NCBI RefSeq assembly: GCF_024345975.1
Contig: NZ_JAGQCD010000013.1
Coordinates: 1-64,000 of the forward strand
Length of the DNA: 64,000 nucleotides
Reading direction: 5' to 3'
Origin: Cyanobium sp. Cruz-8D1
GTDB lineage: Bacteria; Cyanobacteriota; Cyanobacteriia; PCC-6307; Cyanobiaceae
Of this stretch, positions 44,381 through 53,483 are shown piece after piece. Below the pieces are notes generated by a model, which did not search any database, had not been told where the DNA came from, and worked only from the letters and a program-made list of their open reading frames with translations. Position numbers and translations under genes: made by a program. Each line of letters opens with the position of its first letter. Within the stretch, counting starts at the first letter, position 1.

Positions 44381-44635
44381 TCACCAGGGTTCAAAGGCGG
44401 CAAAGCCCGGCTGCTCTTCCACCTGGGGTTGCTCCAGATAGGGGTTGGAGGACCAGCTGTCCCAGGCCGAACCCAGCAAGCCCTGGTCAGCAGCAGCGGG
44501 GAGGGAGAGTTCGCCCTGCAGATCCACCGGCGCGGGCTCGCTCCAGCCGGCAGCGCATTCGGCTTCCCAGGCCTCGATCGTGGCGGCCAGCTGCAGGTCA
44601 GCGGGGTGTTGGTGAGCAGTGGTGATTGGCTCCAT
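44381..44635 (-). CDS. Small acidic hypothetical protein
   Basis: An 84-residue acidic frame from ATG at 44635 (MEPITTAHQHPADLQLAATI), with helical EAWEAECAAGW and a Trp/Tyr/Pro-rich C-terminus (SSNPYLEQPQVEEQPGFAAF). Composition is protein-like and the frame lies 141 bases downstream of the ArdC-like gene on the same strand. An acidic partner protein is possible; no family recognised. Confidence 0.45.
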   Translation of the reverse strand: MEPITTAHQHPADLQLAATIEAWEAECAAGWSEPAPVDLQGELSLPAAADQGLLGSAWDSWSSNPYLEQPQVEEQPGFAAFEPW

Positions 44636-44776
44636 GGGAGGAACGGCAAAGAACACCGTCCCCACCCACTGGCTGCTGCTACCAGGCAAGGGTGGTGCTC
44701 AGCAACACCCGCGAAGCCCTTGCCGGTGGCTGCCCCCACCCCCGCGTGCAACACGGGCTGGTGGGGGGCCGGTGGA

Positions 44777-45778
44777 TCATCGGGGCGGGGTTTGGCGTTC
44801 GCCCAGAGCCGCTCCAGCGGCCCCCACCACGAGCTCCACGGCTTGGCGGGCCTCCCCGAGGACCTGGTACAGCACCTGCGGGCTCTGCCGGAGCAACTCG
44901 ATCCAGTGCCCCAGGTAAGCCGCGTGGTTTTCAAGCGCACTGCCGATCTCCAGCTGGTCCCCCAGCAGCACTGAGCCCAGCTCCGCTACGAGCTCCTCGC
45001 GGGCGTAAGCCCTGGAGCCACACCGACCGCTGAGGTCTCGGTTGAGGCGACTGGTGTGTCCCGTGGAATGAATCACCTCGTGGGCCCAGGTGGCATAGAA
45101 ACCTGCGGCTGTATGAAACGCCTGGCGCTCAGGCAGCTGGATCCGATCGATCTGCGGGAGGTAACAAGCCCGTTCCCCGCCGTAGCTCACCGGCACCGGC
45201 CAGGCCCCCAGCAGAGACTCAGCCGCTGCCAGCCGTTCTGGTTCACTGCGCTCAGCCCCAGCAGCTTCTGCCTGCCTTTGCTCCACCCAGCCAGCCAGGG
45301 CGGCACCTTCAAGATCCACCGCGTTGAACACCACCACTGGGCGGAAGCTCATCCAGACGCGGTCGGCTGCGTTTCCTGCTTCAGTGCCTGAGTCCGAGGT
45401 GTCCGGGATCCCCGACCCCTCCGTACCAGCTGCCACCCGGTTGACCTGTGGGCGCAAGATCCGCACCCCCTGCGAGCCTTTACGGGGGAAGATCCCTTGG
45501 GCACGGGCCTCGGCAAACCCGCACCAGTACGGCAACCCAGAACCCCGTAGGTGCATCCCCAGGCACAACAAGATCGGGTTGGCCCCCTGGTAGCGATGAC
45601 CGCTCAGGAGGTTGACGTGGTGCCCACCACCGGTGGAGTCCCATTCGCGGCGCCAGGGCGTGGTGCCTGCTTCCAGCAGCTGGATCAGCGCCTCCACAAG
45701 ACGGTCGGGTTGAGCATTCGACTGGCTGGTGGGCTCGGAGCGGGTCTTCGAACGGGAGCGGGAAGAAACAGCAGCCAT
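44777..45778 (-). CDS. ArdC-like antirestriction / zincin protein
   Basis: A 333-residue protein matching the ArdC group. The N-terminal ssDNA-binding-type domain (about residues 20-150) includes TPWRREWDSTGGGHHVNLLSG, NPILLCLGMHL and KGSQGVRILRP. The C-terminal zincin-like metallopeptidase domain holds HEVIHSTGH near residue 234 (HExxH) and the downstream ELVAELGSVLL glutamate. ArdC of conjugative elements protects incoming DNA from restriction. Its place beside a defence locus suggests it arrived with a mobile element. The ATG at 45778 is used. Confidence 0.8.
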   Translation of the reverse strand: MAAVSSRSRSKTRSEPTSQSNAQPDRLVEALIQLLEAGTTPWRREWDSTGGGHHVNLLSGHRYQGANPILLCLGMHLRGSGLPYWCGFAEARAQGIFPRKGSQGVRILRPQVNRVAAGTEGSGIPDTSDSGTEAGNAADRVWMSFRPVVVFNAVDLEGAALAGWVEQRQAEAAGAERSEPERLAAAESLLGAWPVPVSYGGERACYLPQIDRIQLPERQAFHTAAGFYATWAHEVIHSTGHTSRLNRDLSGRCGSRAYAREELVAELGSVLLGDQLEIGSALENHAAYLGHWIELLRQSPQVLYQVLGEARQAVELVVGAAGAALGERQTPPR

Positions 45779-46016
45779 CGGGCAGCAGCGCAGGACCCGA
45801 AGCACCCGCGCGGCCAGCAGCAAGGGCTGGCCCGGGGCCTCGACCTACAACCAGTTCCACCGGGCGTCACCAACCCAAGGCGGGCCAGCTTGCGTCAGCC
45901 CTTGTGCGGCCGCGCATGCTGAGGAATCCAGCGCGCGCCACCTTTGGTGGATTCGGGGGTGGCATCAGCCATCCGCCCCAGGCGTCTTGATGCAATGACT
46001 GCCCCAAGCCCTGCCA
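45779..46016. other. Gap between drmC and the ArdC-like gene
   Basis: About 240 bases without a recognisable gene or strong terminator. It would hold the end of the drm transcript and the promoter of the ArdC-like gene. Confidence 0.4.
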
Positions 46017-46814
46017 TCAAGCCTCAATGTCCAGGGGCAAAAAAAGGCCCTGGTCCACGGACAGCGTGAACTGGCGCCTGATCTCCTGAACCCTTGATGT
46101 TGACGTCGTCAGCCAGCCAGCCTCTACGTTGTGACGCTGGGCGGTTTCGCTGAAGTTGGCGCTGGTCACAAGGGCTTTGGCGTTGGGGGTCGTTGCATCA
46201 GCGATGACAACCTTGGCGTGCTGATAACAACGCTCAGGTGATCCGGAAACCAGCCGTCGGTCCACGTAGGCATGGGGCTTGGTGGGCCAAGGCCAGACGT
46301 CCCGGTTGAACCATGCTGAAATCGTCGCCAGGGGGTCAGCACCAAGGCGATCCTCAATCTGCTTGGGGTGGAAGAACAGGTCGACACGGTTCAGCTGGCG
46401 ATGGGCCAGGCGATCGGCAATGGAGGCGAACAATTCGCGAAACTCGCTGCTGAGGCCGATGTTGTAGGTGGCGATCAGCAAGCTGCAACGGGCTTCGCTG
46501 ATGAGTTGAGCGACAGTGGCAAACGTGTCGGCCGTTTTGGCATGGAGAGGATCCGGGCCCGACCAGACAAAGCTCCAGGCGTTCCGTTCCTTTTGGAGAG
46601 CGTCCTGGGCATCGGCGAGACGATCCAGCAGCAACGCCATCAGGCGGGGATGGGCCTCCTCTCGGACCATCTCCACCAGCAGTGGTTCGAGCTGCTGGCG
46701 GATCGCTTCGCTGTGGGTAGAGAGCAAGCCCTGCCAGCTGGTGGGGGTGTAGCTCAGTCGCCTCAGATCTGTCGCCACTGCCCGCAGGGTCAGAGCTGGC
46801 AGGGTGGGGCTCAT
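46017..46814 (-). CDS. drmC: DISARM protein DrmC (phospholipase D-like)
   Basis: A 265-residue PLD-superfamily protein. A helical N-terminal part (about 1-85) is followed by one HKD-type motif, YQHAKVVIADATTPNAKALV near residue 200, then TSANFSETAQRHNVEAG. DrmC is the PLD component of DISARM; in the original description it was not essential for protection in all tests. Its ATG overlaps the drmB stop (ATGA), so it is coupled to drmB and is the last gene of the operon. Confidence 0.88.
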   Translation of the reverse strand: MSPTLPALTLRAVATDLRRLSYTPTSWQGLLSTHSEAIRQQLEPLLVEMVREEAHPRLMALLLDRLADAQDALQKERNAWSFVWSGPDPLHAKTADTFATVAQLISEARCSLLIATYNIGLSSEFRELFASIADRLAHRQLNRVDLFFHPKQIEDRLGADPLATISAWFNRDVWPWPTKPHAYVDRRLVSGSPERCYQHAKVVIADATTPNAKALVTSANFSETAQRHNVEAGWLTTSTSRVQEIRRQFTLSVDQGLFLPLDIEA

Positions 46815-48709
46815 GCGTTGATGAACTCCCAGAACGAGGGATCACCCACCTCAGGGTTGGCAGACACGGTGGGACTCACCAGGGCTCGATCGAGGAACTC
46901 ATTGCGAATCTCGCAGGAGGTTTCCGCGATCAATTCACAGCCATGGCAAGCGGCGCCATGGGTGGGGCGGATGTCGAAGGGGTGGTTGGGGTCGTGCTCG
47001 GAGCAGAAGGGATCATTGCTGCAGAGCTGGCCGCGCTCGAAGGCCTTCTCCAGATAGGCCACGATCCGCTTGCCGGCTCCCACCAGGCCGCCCAGGGTGC
47101 CTTCCGATCCGGAGCTGCTGGTGAACAGCAGGATGCCGTAGCCGATCTCGCTGTTGGCGTAAATGCGCTCGCGAATCGAGCTGGCGCCGTAGCCGCACTC
47201 CAGAGCCATCTCAGTGATCAGCAGATGGCTGAGGCTGTGGAGCAGGAGGTAGGGGGCTCCAGGGAAGGGGAACTGGACTTCGTCCAGCCCCCGCGACGCC
47301 AGCCATTCGTTCTCGAAGGCCCTGGTGAACTGTCCGGCCCGCATCGCCACCGGATCACTGGCGGCCCAGGCACGGATCGTGGCGGGATCGAACTCGATGA
47401 AGATCCCTTCCCCCTTGTTCTCACTGGCAGGCACCCAGCGCAGGTCGTTGGCCAGCGGTGCTCGGCGGTTCACCTTGGTGGTGTCGATCGGCAGGCCGCC
47501 GAGGCTGCTGGTGCGAGCTGTGAAGCGGGTGAACCCCACCAGGGCCTGAACTTCCCTCAGGCGGTGCACCAGCAGCACCCGCTTGATGGCATGGCTGAAC
47601 CAGGCTGGAGGGTTGGGGGGCTGCCAGACATCGGCTTCGAACAGGCTCCCCTCGGCTGAGCTGGAGACCCCATCCATGGGACCGATCAGCAGGGCCAGCT
47701 CCTCATCCTTGGGTTGGGCGACCTGGCCGGCGGATCCGCCCCTCTGGGCCTCGATCGTCTGCCAAAGGACTGCTGGATCCACCCCCGCGAAGGCGCTCTT
47801 GAGGCGAGGGTTGAACTTGATGGCTGCAGGCACGTCCGCCTCCGTTTCGATCAAAGCGAGGTCGTCCTTGAGTTCGGTGACGCGCTTGACCAGGGAGTTG
47901 GCTTCCTCCGGCAGGGAGATCACCGAGATCGTCTCGGTGAAGTAGGCGTTGGTGGCCGAACGCACCAGGAGGCGGTTCGTGGTGGGCTCACCATCGGTGT
48001 GGCACTTTTCCGGATCACGGGTATTGCGGCCCAGCCAGGGCGTGTGACCCTGGCAAAGCCCCAGAGGGCTCATGTCCGTGACCAGGGCATCGGCCAGCTT
48101 GCGGGTGGTGCCACCTTCTGACTGCACATAGATCTGGGTGAAGTCGTTGCCGGTACCGGCCTCAAGCAGATAGAGGCGCTCGCTGTTCTTGCAGCCGAAC
48201 TGGCGGAAGCAGAAATCGCGCCAGCGGATATCGCTGAGGTGGCCGTGGGGGCAGGCCATCACGAAGCGAACGGGCACCAGCGAGTACTTGCCTTCGTCGT
48301 CCTGGTAGGTGCGCCAGTCGGAGATGCAGCCGTCGTTGAAGTGCACCAGGGGCCTGGCCCGGCAGGGAACCCCGAACGCGATCCGCTCGCTCACCTTCTG
48401 GGCGACGGACCACTCCGGAAAGCGCAGTGCCTTGATCGAACCGCTGATGCCCTTGAGTTTGTCGACCTCCTTGGGGGGCGTGCGCAGGTCGACCCGGACC
48501 GCCCCTGTGGCCTGCCGCACCAACTGCAGCAGCCGCGGCTCATGGATCAGGTCGCAGCCCCGCTCGTTCCAGAAATCCAGCCCCCCGATCAACAGCGAGT
48601 AGTCGGGCAGATCGACCATCGCCCCGGGCCCATAGAGCTGGAGCACCTGGCTCTGACGGGCCTCGCCGAGGGGCGGGGGAGCAGCTTTGCGGCGCGTGGA
48701 GGGGGGCAT
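46811..48709 (-). CDS. drmB: DISARM protein DrmB (DUF1998)
   Basis: A 632-residue protein with QSQVLQLYGPGAMVDLPDYS near residue 18, typical of DrmB. The C-terminal DUF1998 domain (about 485-610) holds LLLHSLSHLLITEMALECGY, YGASSIRERIY and cysteine clusters CSNDPFCSEH near 563 and CHGCELIAETSC near 588, a likely zinc site. DrmA and DrmB form the core DISARM complex that recognises unmodified phage DNA. It lies 20 bases after drmA and overlaps drmC by 4 bases. Confidence 0.9.
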   Translation of the reverse strand: MPPSTRRKAAPPPLGEARQSQVLQLYGPGAMVDLPDYSLLIGGLDFWNERGCDLIHEPRLLQLVRQATGAVRVDLRTPPKEVDKLKGISGSIKALRFPEWSVAQKVSERIAFGVPCRARPLVHFNDGCISDWRTYQDDEGKYSLVPVRFVMACPHGHLSDIRWRDFCFRQFGCKNSERLYLLEAGTGNDFTQIYVQSEGGTTRKLADALVTDMSPLGLCQGHTPWLGRNTRDPEKCHTDGEPTTNRLLVRSATNAYFTETISVISLPEEANSLVKRVTELKDDLALIETEADVPAAIKFNPRLKSAFAGVDPAVLWQTIEAQRGGSAGQVAQPKDEELALLIGPMDGVSSSAEGSLFEADVWQPPNPPAWFSHAIKRVLLVHRLREVQALVGFTRFTARTSSLGGLPIDTTKVNRRAPLANDLRWVPASENKGEGIFIEFDPATIRAWAASDPVAMRAGQFTRAFENEWLASRGLDEVQFPFPGAPYLLLHSLSHLLITEMALECGYGASSIRERIYANSEIGYGILLFTSSSGSEGTLGGLVGAGKRIVAYLEKAFERGQLCSNDPFCSEHDPNHPFDIRPTHGAACHGCELIAETSCEIRNEFLDRALVSPTVSANPEVGDPSFWEFINA

Positions 48710-48729
48710 AGGGGGGTTGGCTATCGGGT

Positions 48730-51700
48730 TCAGTCGTCGGCGGTGATCTCTTCTTTGAAATTGACCATCCGGATCGGTGCAGAGGGTTCCACATCGCGCA
48801 GGCTCCAGTTGGTGGTGAACTGCTTGTAGCCCTCGGCTTGGTAGATCGGGTCGTTGTCGAGGGCGGTGTGCAGGAAGCCCGCCCCAGCACCCTTTTCCTC
48901 ATGGGTCCAGTACTGCAGCTTGGCCTCCGGCTCCTGGGTGAGCTTCCACCAGGCCTCCAGCAGATCGATCACGTGATCGCGCACGTCGGTGGGCAGGTGC
49001 TCATCGAGGCTGTCGTCTGCTGCACCAGTGGCGATGCAACGCTCCTGCAGTGCCTTGGCGATCTGGGCCTTGCTGCGTTGCAGGGCATCGGCTGCCATGG
49101 CGCCCTTGGCACCAGCCAGGGCTGGATCGCCGTGGCGGGCCATCGCCACCACCACTCCCGGCAGGCCGCGGTCAAGGGCCCGGCTGGCGAAGGGCGTGCA
49201 GCTGGTGGCTTCCACATGCCGGTAAAAGGTCTGGTGCCAGTAGGGGAACAGCTCGAAATGGGAGCGATCCCGCGGGCGGTTGGGGTTGAGCAGCACCAGC
49301 ACCAGGCCAGGTTTGTTCTGCTGTGGGTTGTCGCTCAGCTGGCGGCCGACGCGGCTGGTGGCCTGGATGTACTCGGCGGCGGTCTTGGGCTGGTTGAGCA
49401 CCACCATCAAGCCGAGGCGCGAGATGTCGAGACCCACCGAAATCATGTTGGTGGCCAGGGCCACGTCGAGGTGGTCCTTGTCGATGTAGGGCTTGGAGAG
49501 GCGGTCTTTGGTGCTGCTGATCCTGGCGGTGTTGACGCGGGACGTGAGCTCCTCTGGTTCGCAGGGCCGCTTGCGACTGGCGAACGGGTTCTCGAAACCC
49601 TCCATGGCGAGGCCACGATTTTTGGCGAACTGCTCCAACTGGGCGCCGAGTTCGTCTTCCAGGATGCTGCGCGTCACGCCGAGCTCCTTGAGGTTGGAGA
49701 AATAGCCCAGCAGGGTCATGTAGGGATCCGCCGGGTTGTTGGCGCCCATGGCCTTGTTGTCGTTCCAGCCCTTCTGGGCCGCAGCCATCAGGCCCAGATA
49801 AGAACGCAGCAGCACACCCTTGAGGTTGCGGCCCGGGGCTGAGAGGCCCACGTACAGCCGCGCCTGGTCGGGATCAGGGATGGTGCGGGAGAAGAAGTTG
49901 TCGTCGCGTTCGGGGCCCGGCGGCGGAAAGATCCGCACCTGGCTGCGGGCGAACAGGGCCTTGATCTGGGCCTCGGCCCGGCGCACGGTGGCGGTGGAGG
50001 CAATGATCTTGGGAGGCGGGGTGGAGGCGTTCGGCCGCATCAGCCCCTCGATCACCGTTTCATAGAGGCCAGCGAGGGTGCCGAGGGGGCCACTGATCAG
50101 GTGCAGTTCGTCCTGGATCACCAGTTCCGGCGGCAGCAGACGGCCGTGGGGAATCTTCAAGCCACCCGTGCCCTTTTCCGCCGGCCCCCAGAAGCCGGCA
50201 GGTGCAGTCCCCGTGGGCAACTGATAGGTGCTGACGTTGCCGAACAGCGAGGAGGTTTTGCCGACCCAGGGGAGGGCGGCGAACTTGTCGATCGTGGCGA
50301 TCAGAAAGCAGGGCAGGCGGCGGTAGATCTGCTCATCCACCGCCAGCACCGGCAAAGGCGTGCCCTTATGGAAGGGGCATGGCCCCATGGGGGCGAATTC
50401 CTGCTTGGCCTCAGGAGAGCGGGGCTCGCGGCAGTAGATCTCCAGACGATCGGGATTCCTCGGGGGCAACAGGTGGAATCCTTCCGGCTGGAGGGGGCGG
50501 TTGCACCAGGGGCAGGTTTCAATTGGAATCGGACGGTCGCGCTTGCCGGCCTTCCACTTGGTGAGCACCGCATGGGTGGACTGCTGGTCGCTGTCGCCCG
50601 GTCCGCCGAGCTTGTTGGGGGTGGCGGCCTTGCCCACCCACATGCCGATCTCGAAGGGCCATTCACCCAGCAGGTAGGGGTCGCTCTTCTCGATTCGCTC
50701 CAGGCGCTCCAGCTCCAGGGCGCAGATCAAGGTGGCGGCGCGGCCGAGCTGATCGAGGGTGAGCAGCCGCAGGGTGTAACGCATCAGCACCGTGATGCCG
50801 GCGGATTCGATCCCAGGGCTCTGCAGGCGACGGTGCACCAGGAGGAAGGCGGCCAGTCCCAGGTACGCCTCCGTCTTGCCGCCACCGGTGGGGAAGAACA
50901 GCAGCTCCACGGCCTCACGATCCAGCCGGCCATCGGGTGTCTCTGGAGCCGCCAGGCCCGGCAGGTTCATCAGCACAAAGGCCAGCTGAAAGAAGCGCCA
51001 CTTGGGGGCGCGGGTGTTCGGAGCGATGCCGATCTGATCCGGCGGCACCTTGGCGCTGAAGGCACTGCGCTGGCGGCTGGCGCGGGCCATCACCAGGTTC
51101 ATGGTGCGGAAGGCCTCGCGCACCAGGGGATCGGCGAGCAGCTTGATGCCGTTTTCGATGCGCGTGGCGCAGGCTTCCGCCTGGGCCCGCAGCTGCTTGG
51201 CGGTTTCGTTCTGCTCGTTGTTGCTGATGGGGTGTTTTGGTTGCTGGGTGATCCAGCCCCGGTAGGAGGTCACCATCGGCATCAACTGCTGGCCGATGCG
51301 TTCGCTGCGGGCCAGATCCGCCAGGGCCTCCATGCCCATCGGCACGTTGGTGCCGGGGGGTGGTTCCGGCAGGGTGCGGAAGACCCGGGCCGTGGGTAGC
51401 CAGGTGGTGGTGAGCGTGTGGCAGCGGGCCGGGTTGTCGTCTGGGATGTCTGAGGCGATCACGGCGACGTTGTGGCCGCCCGCAAAGCAGTAGTCGCGCC
51501 GGTACTGGAGAGCCGCGAGGCGTTCGTCGGGATCCTTGGCGGCCTGCTGCAGGGCATCGCGACGCGGTGGGAAGCCCTGGGGGCACTGGAGGCTCAGCTC
51601 CACCTGGAAGGCAGAAACCGGATCACGGTGACGGATCTGGTTGGTCCTGGGCGGCTCCCTCTTGTTGAGCAGAAACAACGACACCGACAGCTGATCACTG

Positions 51701-52269
51701 GGATAGCCGAGCTTGCTGGGGGCACGCCGAGCAATCCAGCGCAGGCAGAGGCCCTGAGGGTTGGCCTCCAATGGGATGTCTGGGCTGGTGCCCTCGCCGG
51801 CGATCGTGAGCGTCACGCTGTGGCGCTGAGGGGTGCGCAGCCAGAGCTTCTCGTCGTCGCCATCGGCCGGGGCTGTGTAATCCCCCCAGGAGACAGTGGC
51901 CTCGATGGTGGAGCCACGCTCCAGGATGAAGCTCAGGCCGCAGGAGGAGGTAAACCAGCTGCGGCGGGTGTTGGCCTGATCGAGGGCATCGTTGGCGTCG
52001 TCGTCGTTCTCGTTGCTTTCCAGGCGATGGCCGGCGTCATTGCTGGGTTCTTCTCCAGCGAGATCAGCGAAGGACAGTTGCTCATCACCAGAGGCACGAG
52101 CCGCTTCCTGCTGGAACACATGGGGCACCAGGAAGCCCGTGGTGAACCAGACCGAAGGCGGCTGGGGCAGTTGCTCACGGCGGCGGGCGACATCGTCCCA
52201 GCCTGGTCCGATCAGATCGCTATGCAGGGCAGCGACCAGCTGGGAGCGGATGTCGGCGGAGGTAGCCAT
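48730..52269 (-). CDS. drmA: DISARM helicase DrmA
   Basis: A 1179-residue SF2 helicase. Walker A is LLFFPTGGGKTEAYLGLAAF near residues 455-472; the Walker B/DEAH-like IQDELHLISGPLGTLAGLYE is near 718; motif VI IQATSRVGRQLSD is near 970. The N-terminal ~400 residues are specific to DrmA. DrmA binds and moves along DNA in the DISARM complex. It starts 4 bases after the hepT stop, which ties the toxin pair to the drm operon. Confidence 0.92.
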   Translation of the reverse strand: MATSADIRSQLVAALHSDLIGPGWDDVARRREQLPQPPSVWFTTGFLVPHVFQQEAARASGDEQLSFADLAGEEPSNDAGHRLESNENDDDANDALDQANTRRSWFTSSCGLSFILERGSTIEATVSWGDYTAPADGDDEKLWLRTPQRHSVTLTIAGEGTSPDIPLEANPQGLCLRWIARRAPSKLGYPSDQLSVSLFLLNKREPPRTNQIRHRDPVSAFQVELSLQCPQGFPPRRDALQQAAKDPDERLAALQYRRDYCFAGGHNVAVIASDIPDDNPARCHTLTTTWLPTARVFRTLPEPPPGTNVPMGMEALADLARSERIGQQLMPMVTSYRGWITQQPKHPISNNEQNETAKQLRAQAEACATRIENGIKLLADPLVREAFRTMNLVMARASRQRSAFSAKVPPDQIGIAPNTRAPKWRFFQLAFVLMNLPGLAAPETPDGRLDREAVELLFFPTGGGKTEAYLGLAAFLLVHRRLQSPGIESAGITVLMRYTLRLLTLDQLGRAATLICALELERLERIEKSDPYLLGEWPFEIGMWVGKAATPNKLGGPGDSDQQSTHAVLTKWKAGKRDRPIPIETCPWCNRPLQPEGFHLLPPRNPDRLEIYCREPRSPEAKQEFAPMGPCPFHKGTPLPVLAVDEQIYRRLPCFLIATIDKFAALPWVGKTSSLFGNVSTYQLPTGTAPAGFWGPAEKGTGGLKIPHGRLLPPELVIQDELHLISGPLGTLAGLYETVIEGLMRPNASTPPPKIIASTATVRRAEAQIKALFARSQVRIFPPPGPERDDNFFSRTIPDPDQARLYVGLSAPGRNLKGVLLRSYLGLMAAAQKGWNDNKAMGANNPADPYMTLLGYFSNLKELGVTRSILEDELGAQLEQFAKNRGLAMEGFENPFASRKRPCEPEELTSRVNTARISSTKDRLSKPYIDKDHLDVALATNMISVGLDISRLGLMVVLNQPKTAAEYIQATSRVGRQLSDNPQQNKPGLVLVLLNPNRPRDRSHFELFPYWHQTFYRHVEATSCTPFASRALDRGLPGVVVAMARHGDPALAGAKGAMAADALQRSKAQIAKALQERCIATGAADDSLDEHLPTDVRDHVIDLLEAWWKLTQEPEAKLQYWTHEEKGAGAGFLHTALDNDPIYQAEGYKQFTTNWSLRDVEPSAPIRMVNFKEEITADD

Positions 52270-52273
52270 GGCG

Positions 52274-52624
52274 TCAGGGAGCCTCCAACTGCTTGAGCAA
52301 CTGCTGGCAGCTGGCGTGCAGGGCCTGCAGGTGGTGCTGGATCACGCCCCAGACCAGCGGATGGTTGATGGTGACGTACTCGTGGGTGAGCTTGTTGCGG
52401 AAGCTGATGATCTGCGGTGCCTCCTCAACGCGGGCGAAGAGGTCGGCATCCCGGCGGGAAAGGTGGGTGAGAGCCTCTCCGATGATGATGAATTCGCGCT
52501 CCACAGAAGAGCGAATCAGCCGGCTCTGCTCGTAGTGCTCCAGCGTGATGCCTGCAACGGCCGCCTGGATGGCCTCGATGGCCTCCTGAATGTCCAGCAG
52601 GTAGGCCCGGGGATCACGCTTCAT
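52274..52624 (-). CDS. hepT: HEPN RNase toxin HepT
   Basis: A 116-residue DUF86/HEPN protein, an all-alpha RNase. The catalytic motif RNxxxH is intact: SFRNKLTHEYV with Arg76 and His81. GEALTHLSRR and a C-terminal HHLQALHASCQQLLKQL helix complete the family pattern. HepT toxins are silenced by tri- or di-AMPylation by MntA. Its start overlaps the mntA end by 11 bases and its stop is 4 bases from drmA. Confidence 0.9.
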   Translation of the reverse strand: MKRDPRAYLLDIQEAIEAIQAAVAGITLEHYEQSRLIRSSVEREFIIIGEALTHLSRRDADLFARVEEAPQIISFRNKLTHEYVTINHPLVWGVIQHHLQALHASCQQLLKQLEAP

Positions 52625-52925
52625 AGATCAACTGCTTGGACGCATCGATGTCGGCCCGCACGTAGCGGTTGCGCACGGCATCTGCCATCACCAGATCCAC
52701 ACGCTGGCCGGTGATGGCGGCAAGTTGACGCTCCAGGCCGAAGTAGGCGCCCACCAAAGCAGCAGGATCGATCGGCTGAAACTCCACCAGCAGATCAAGG
52801 TCGCTGCGGCTGGGGTCGAAGTCGTCCCGCAGTCCAGAGCCAAACAGGTGCATGCGCAGCACCCGGTGCTGCCGGCAGGCGACGGCAATGGCGTCCAGCT
52901 GGGGCTTGGCAAGGGTGAGGCTCAT
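52614..52925 (-). CDS. mntA: MNT nucleotidyltransferase antitoxin MntA
   Basis: A 103-residue minimal nucleotidyltransferase. The GSGLR motif is at residues 29-33 and SDLDLLV at 41-47, giving the GSxxR...SDxD pattern of active family members, with a third acid in VDLVMAD near residue 76. MntA AMPylates its partner HepT next to the RNase site. It precedes hepT with an 11-base overlap, the standard order, and lies 30 bases after the SAP-like gene. Confidence 0.9.
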   Translation of the reverse strand: MSLTLAKPQLDAIAVACRQHRVLRMHLFGSGLRDDFDPSRSDLDLLVEFQPIDPAALVGAYFGLERQLAAITGQRVDLVMADAVRNRYVRADIDASKQLIYEA

Positions 52926-52955
52926 CGATCCATTGTGCTCACGGAGGCAGGCTGC

Positions 52956-53483
52956 TCAGCTCTTCGGTTGCCTGGGATCCGACCAGGCCTCATCGATGGC
53001 GTCGGTTGCGGTTCCCAGTTGTCGCAGCAACAGCAACAGCAGTCGCTCGATGCGGTTGGCCTCTGGCGGGTAGGGAAGGGAGGGGACAGCAGCAGGGCCT
53101 GGGGCCTCCGCAGCGTGTTCTCGCTCCTGCCGTCGGACCGCCTCCACGGTCTGCAGTTCAGGGCCCAGCTTTTCCTGGAGGAAGGCGATCAGTTCGCTGC
53201 GGCGGAGCTTCGACCAGCCACGCAACCCATGGCGCCGGCAGATGTTCTGCATGTCCCCGGCAGTAAGGCTGTTCAGATCCAAGCCAGGGGGAAGGAGGAC
53301 GTCAGCGGTTTCAGAGAGGAGATGGCCGTGGCGTTCCTCGATCCGGCCGGCCTGCCGCTGGAGATAGTCATCGAGGCCGCGGGTGTGGTTGGCAAGAATG
53401 GTGCCCAGGGTGTGCAGATCGGCGCCAAGGCTGTCGCTGATCGGCGTGCCACGGCGACGACGGGGCTCAGGCTTCATCGTCAT
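52956..53483 (-). CDS. Unknown protein with SAP/Rho-N-like motif
   Basis: About 175 residues from an ATG at 53483 (another ATG at 53477). A helical N-terminal half (GADLHTLGTILANHTRGLDD, YLQRQAGRIEERHGHLL) is followed by LTAGDMQNICRRHGLRGWSK and LRRSELIAFLQEKLG (about residues 75-110), which fits a SAP or Rho-N-terminal fold that binds nucleic acid. The C-terminal helix is RIERLLLLLLRQLG. Not a known DISARM component. It overlaps the coiled-coil gene upstream. Confidence 0.65.
   Translation of the reverse strand: MTMKPEPRRRRGTPISDSLGADLHTLGTILANHTRGLDDYLQRQAGRIEERHGHLLSETADVLLPPGLDLNSLTAGDMQNICRRHGLRGWSKLRRSELIAFLQEKLGPELQTVEAVRRQEREHAAEAPGPAAVPSLPYPPEANRIERLLLLLLRQLGTATDAIDEAWSDPRQPKS

Noticed and set aside
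42450-46016. An integrase or transposase for the island
   Set aside because: No protein in this stretch shows tyrosine or serine recombinase or transposase motifs; it may lie beyond the window.
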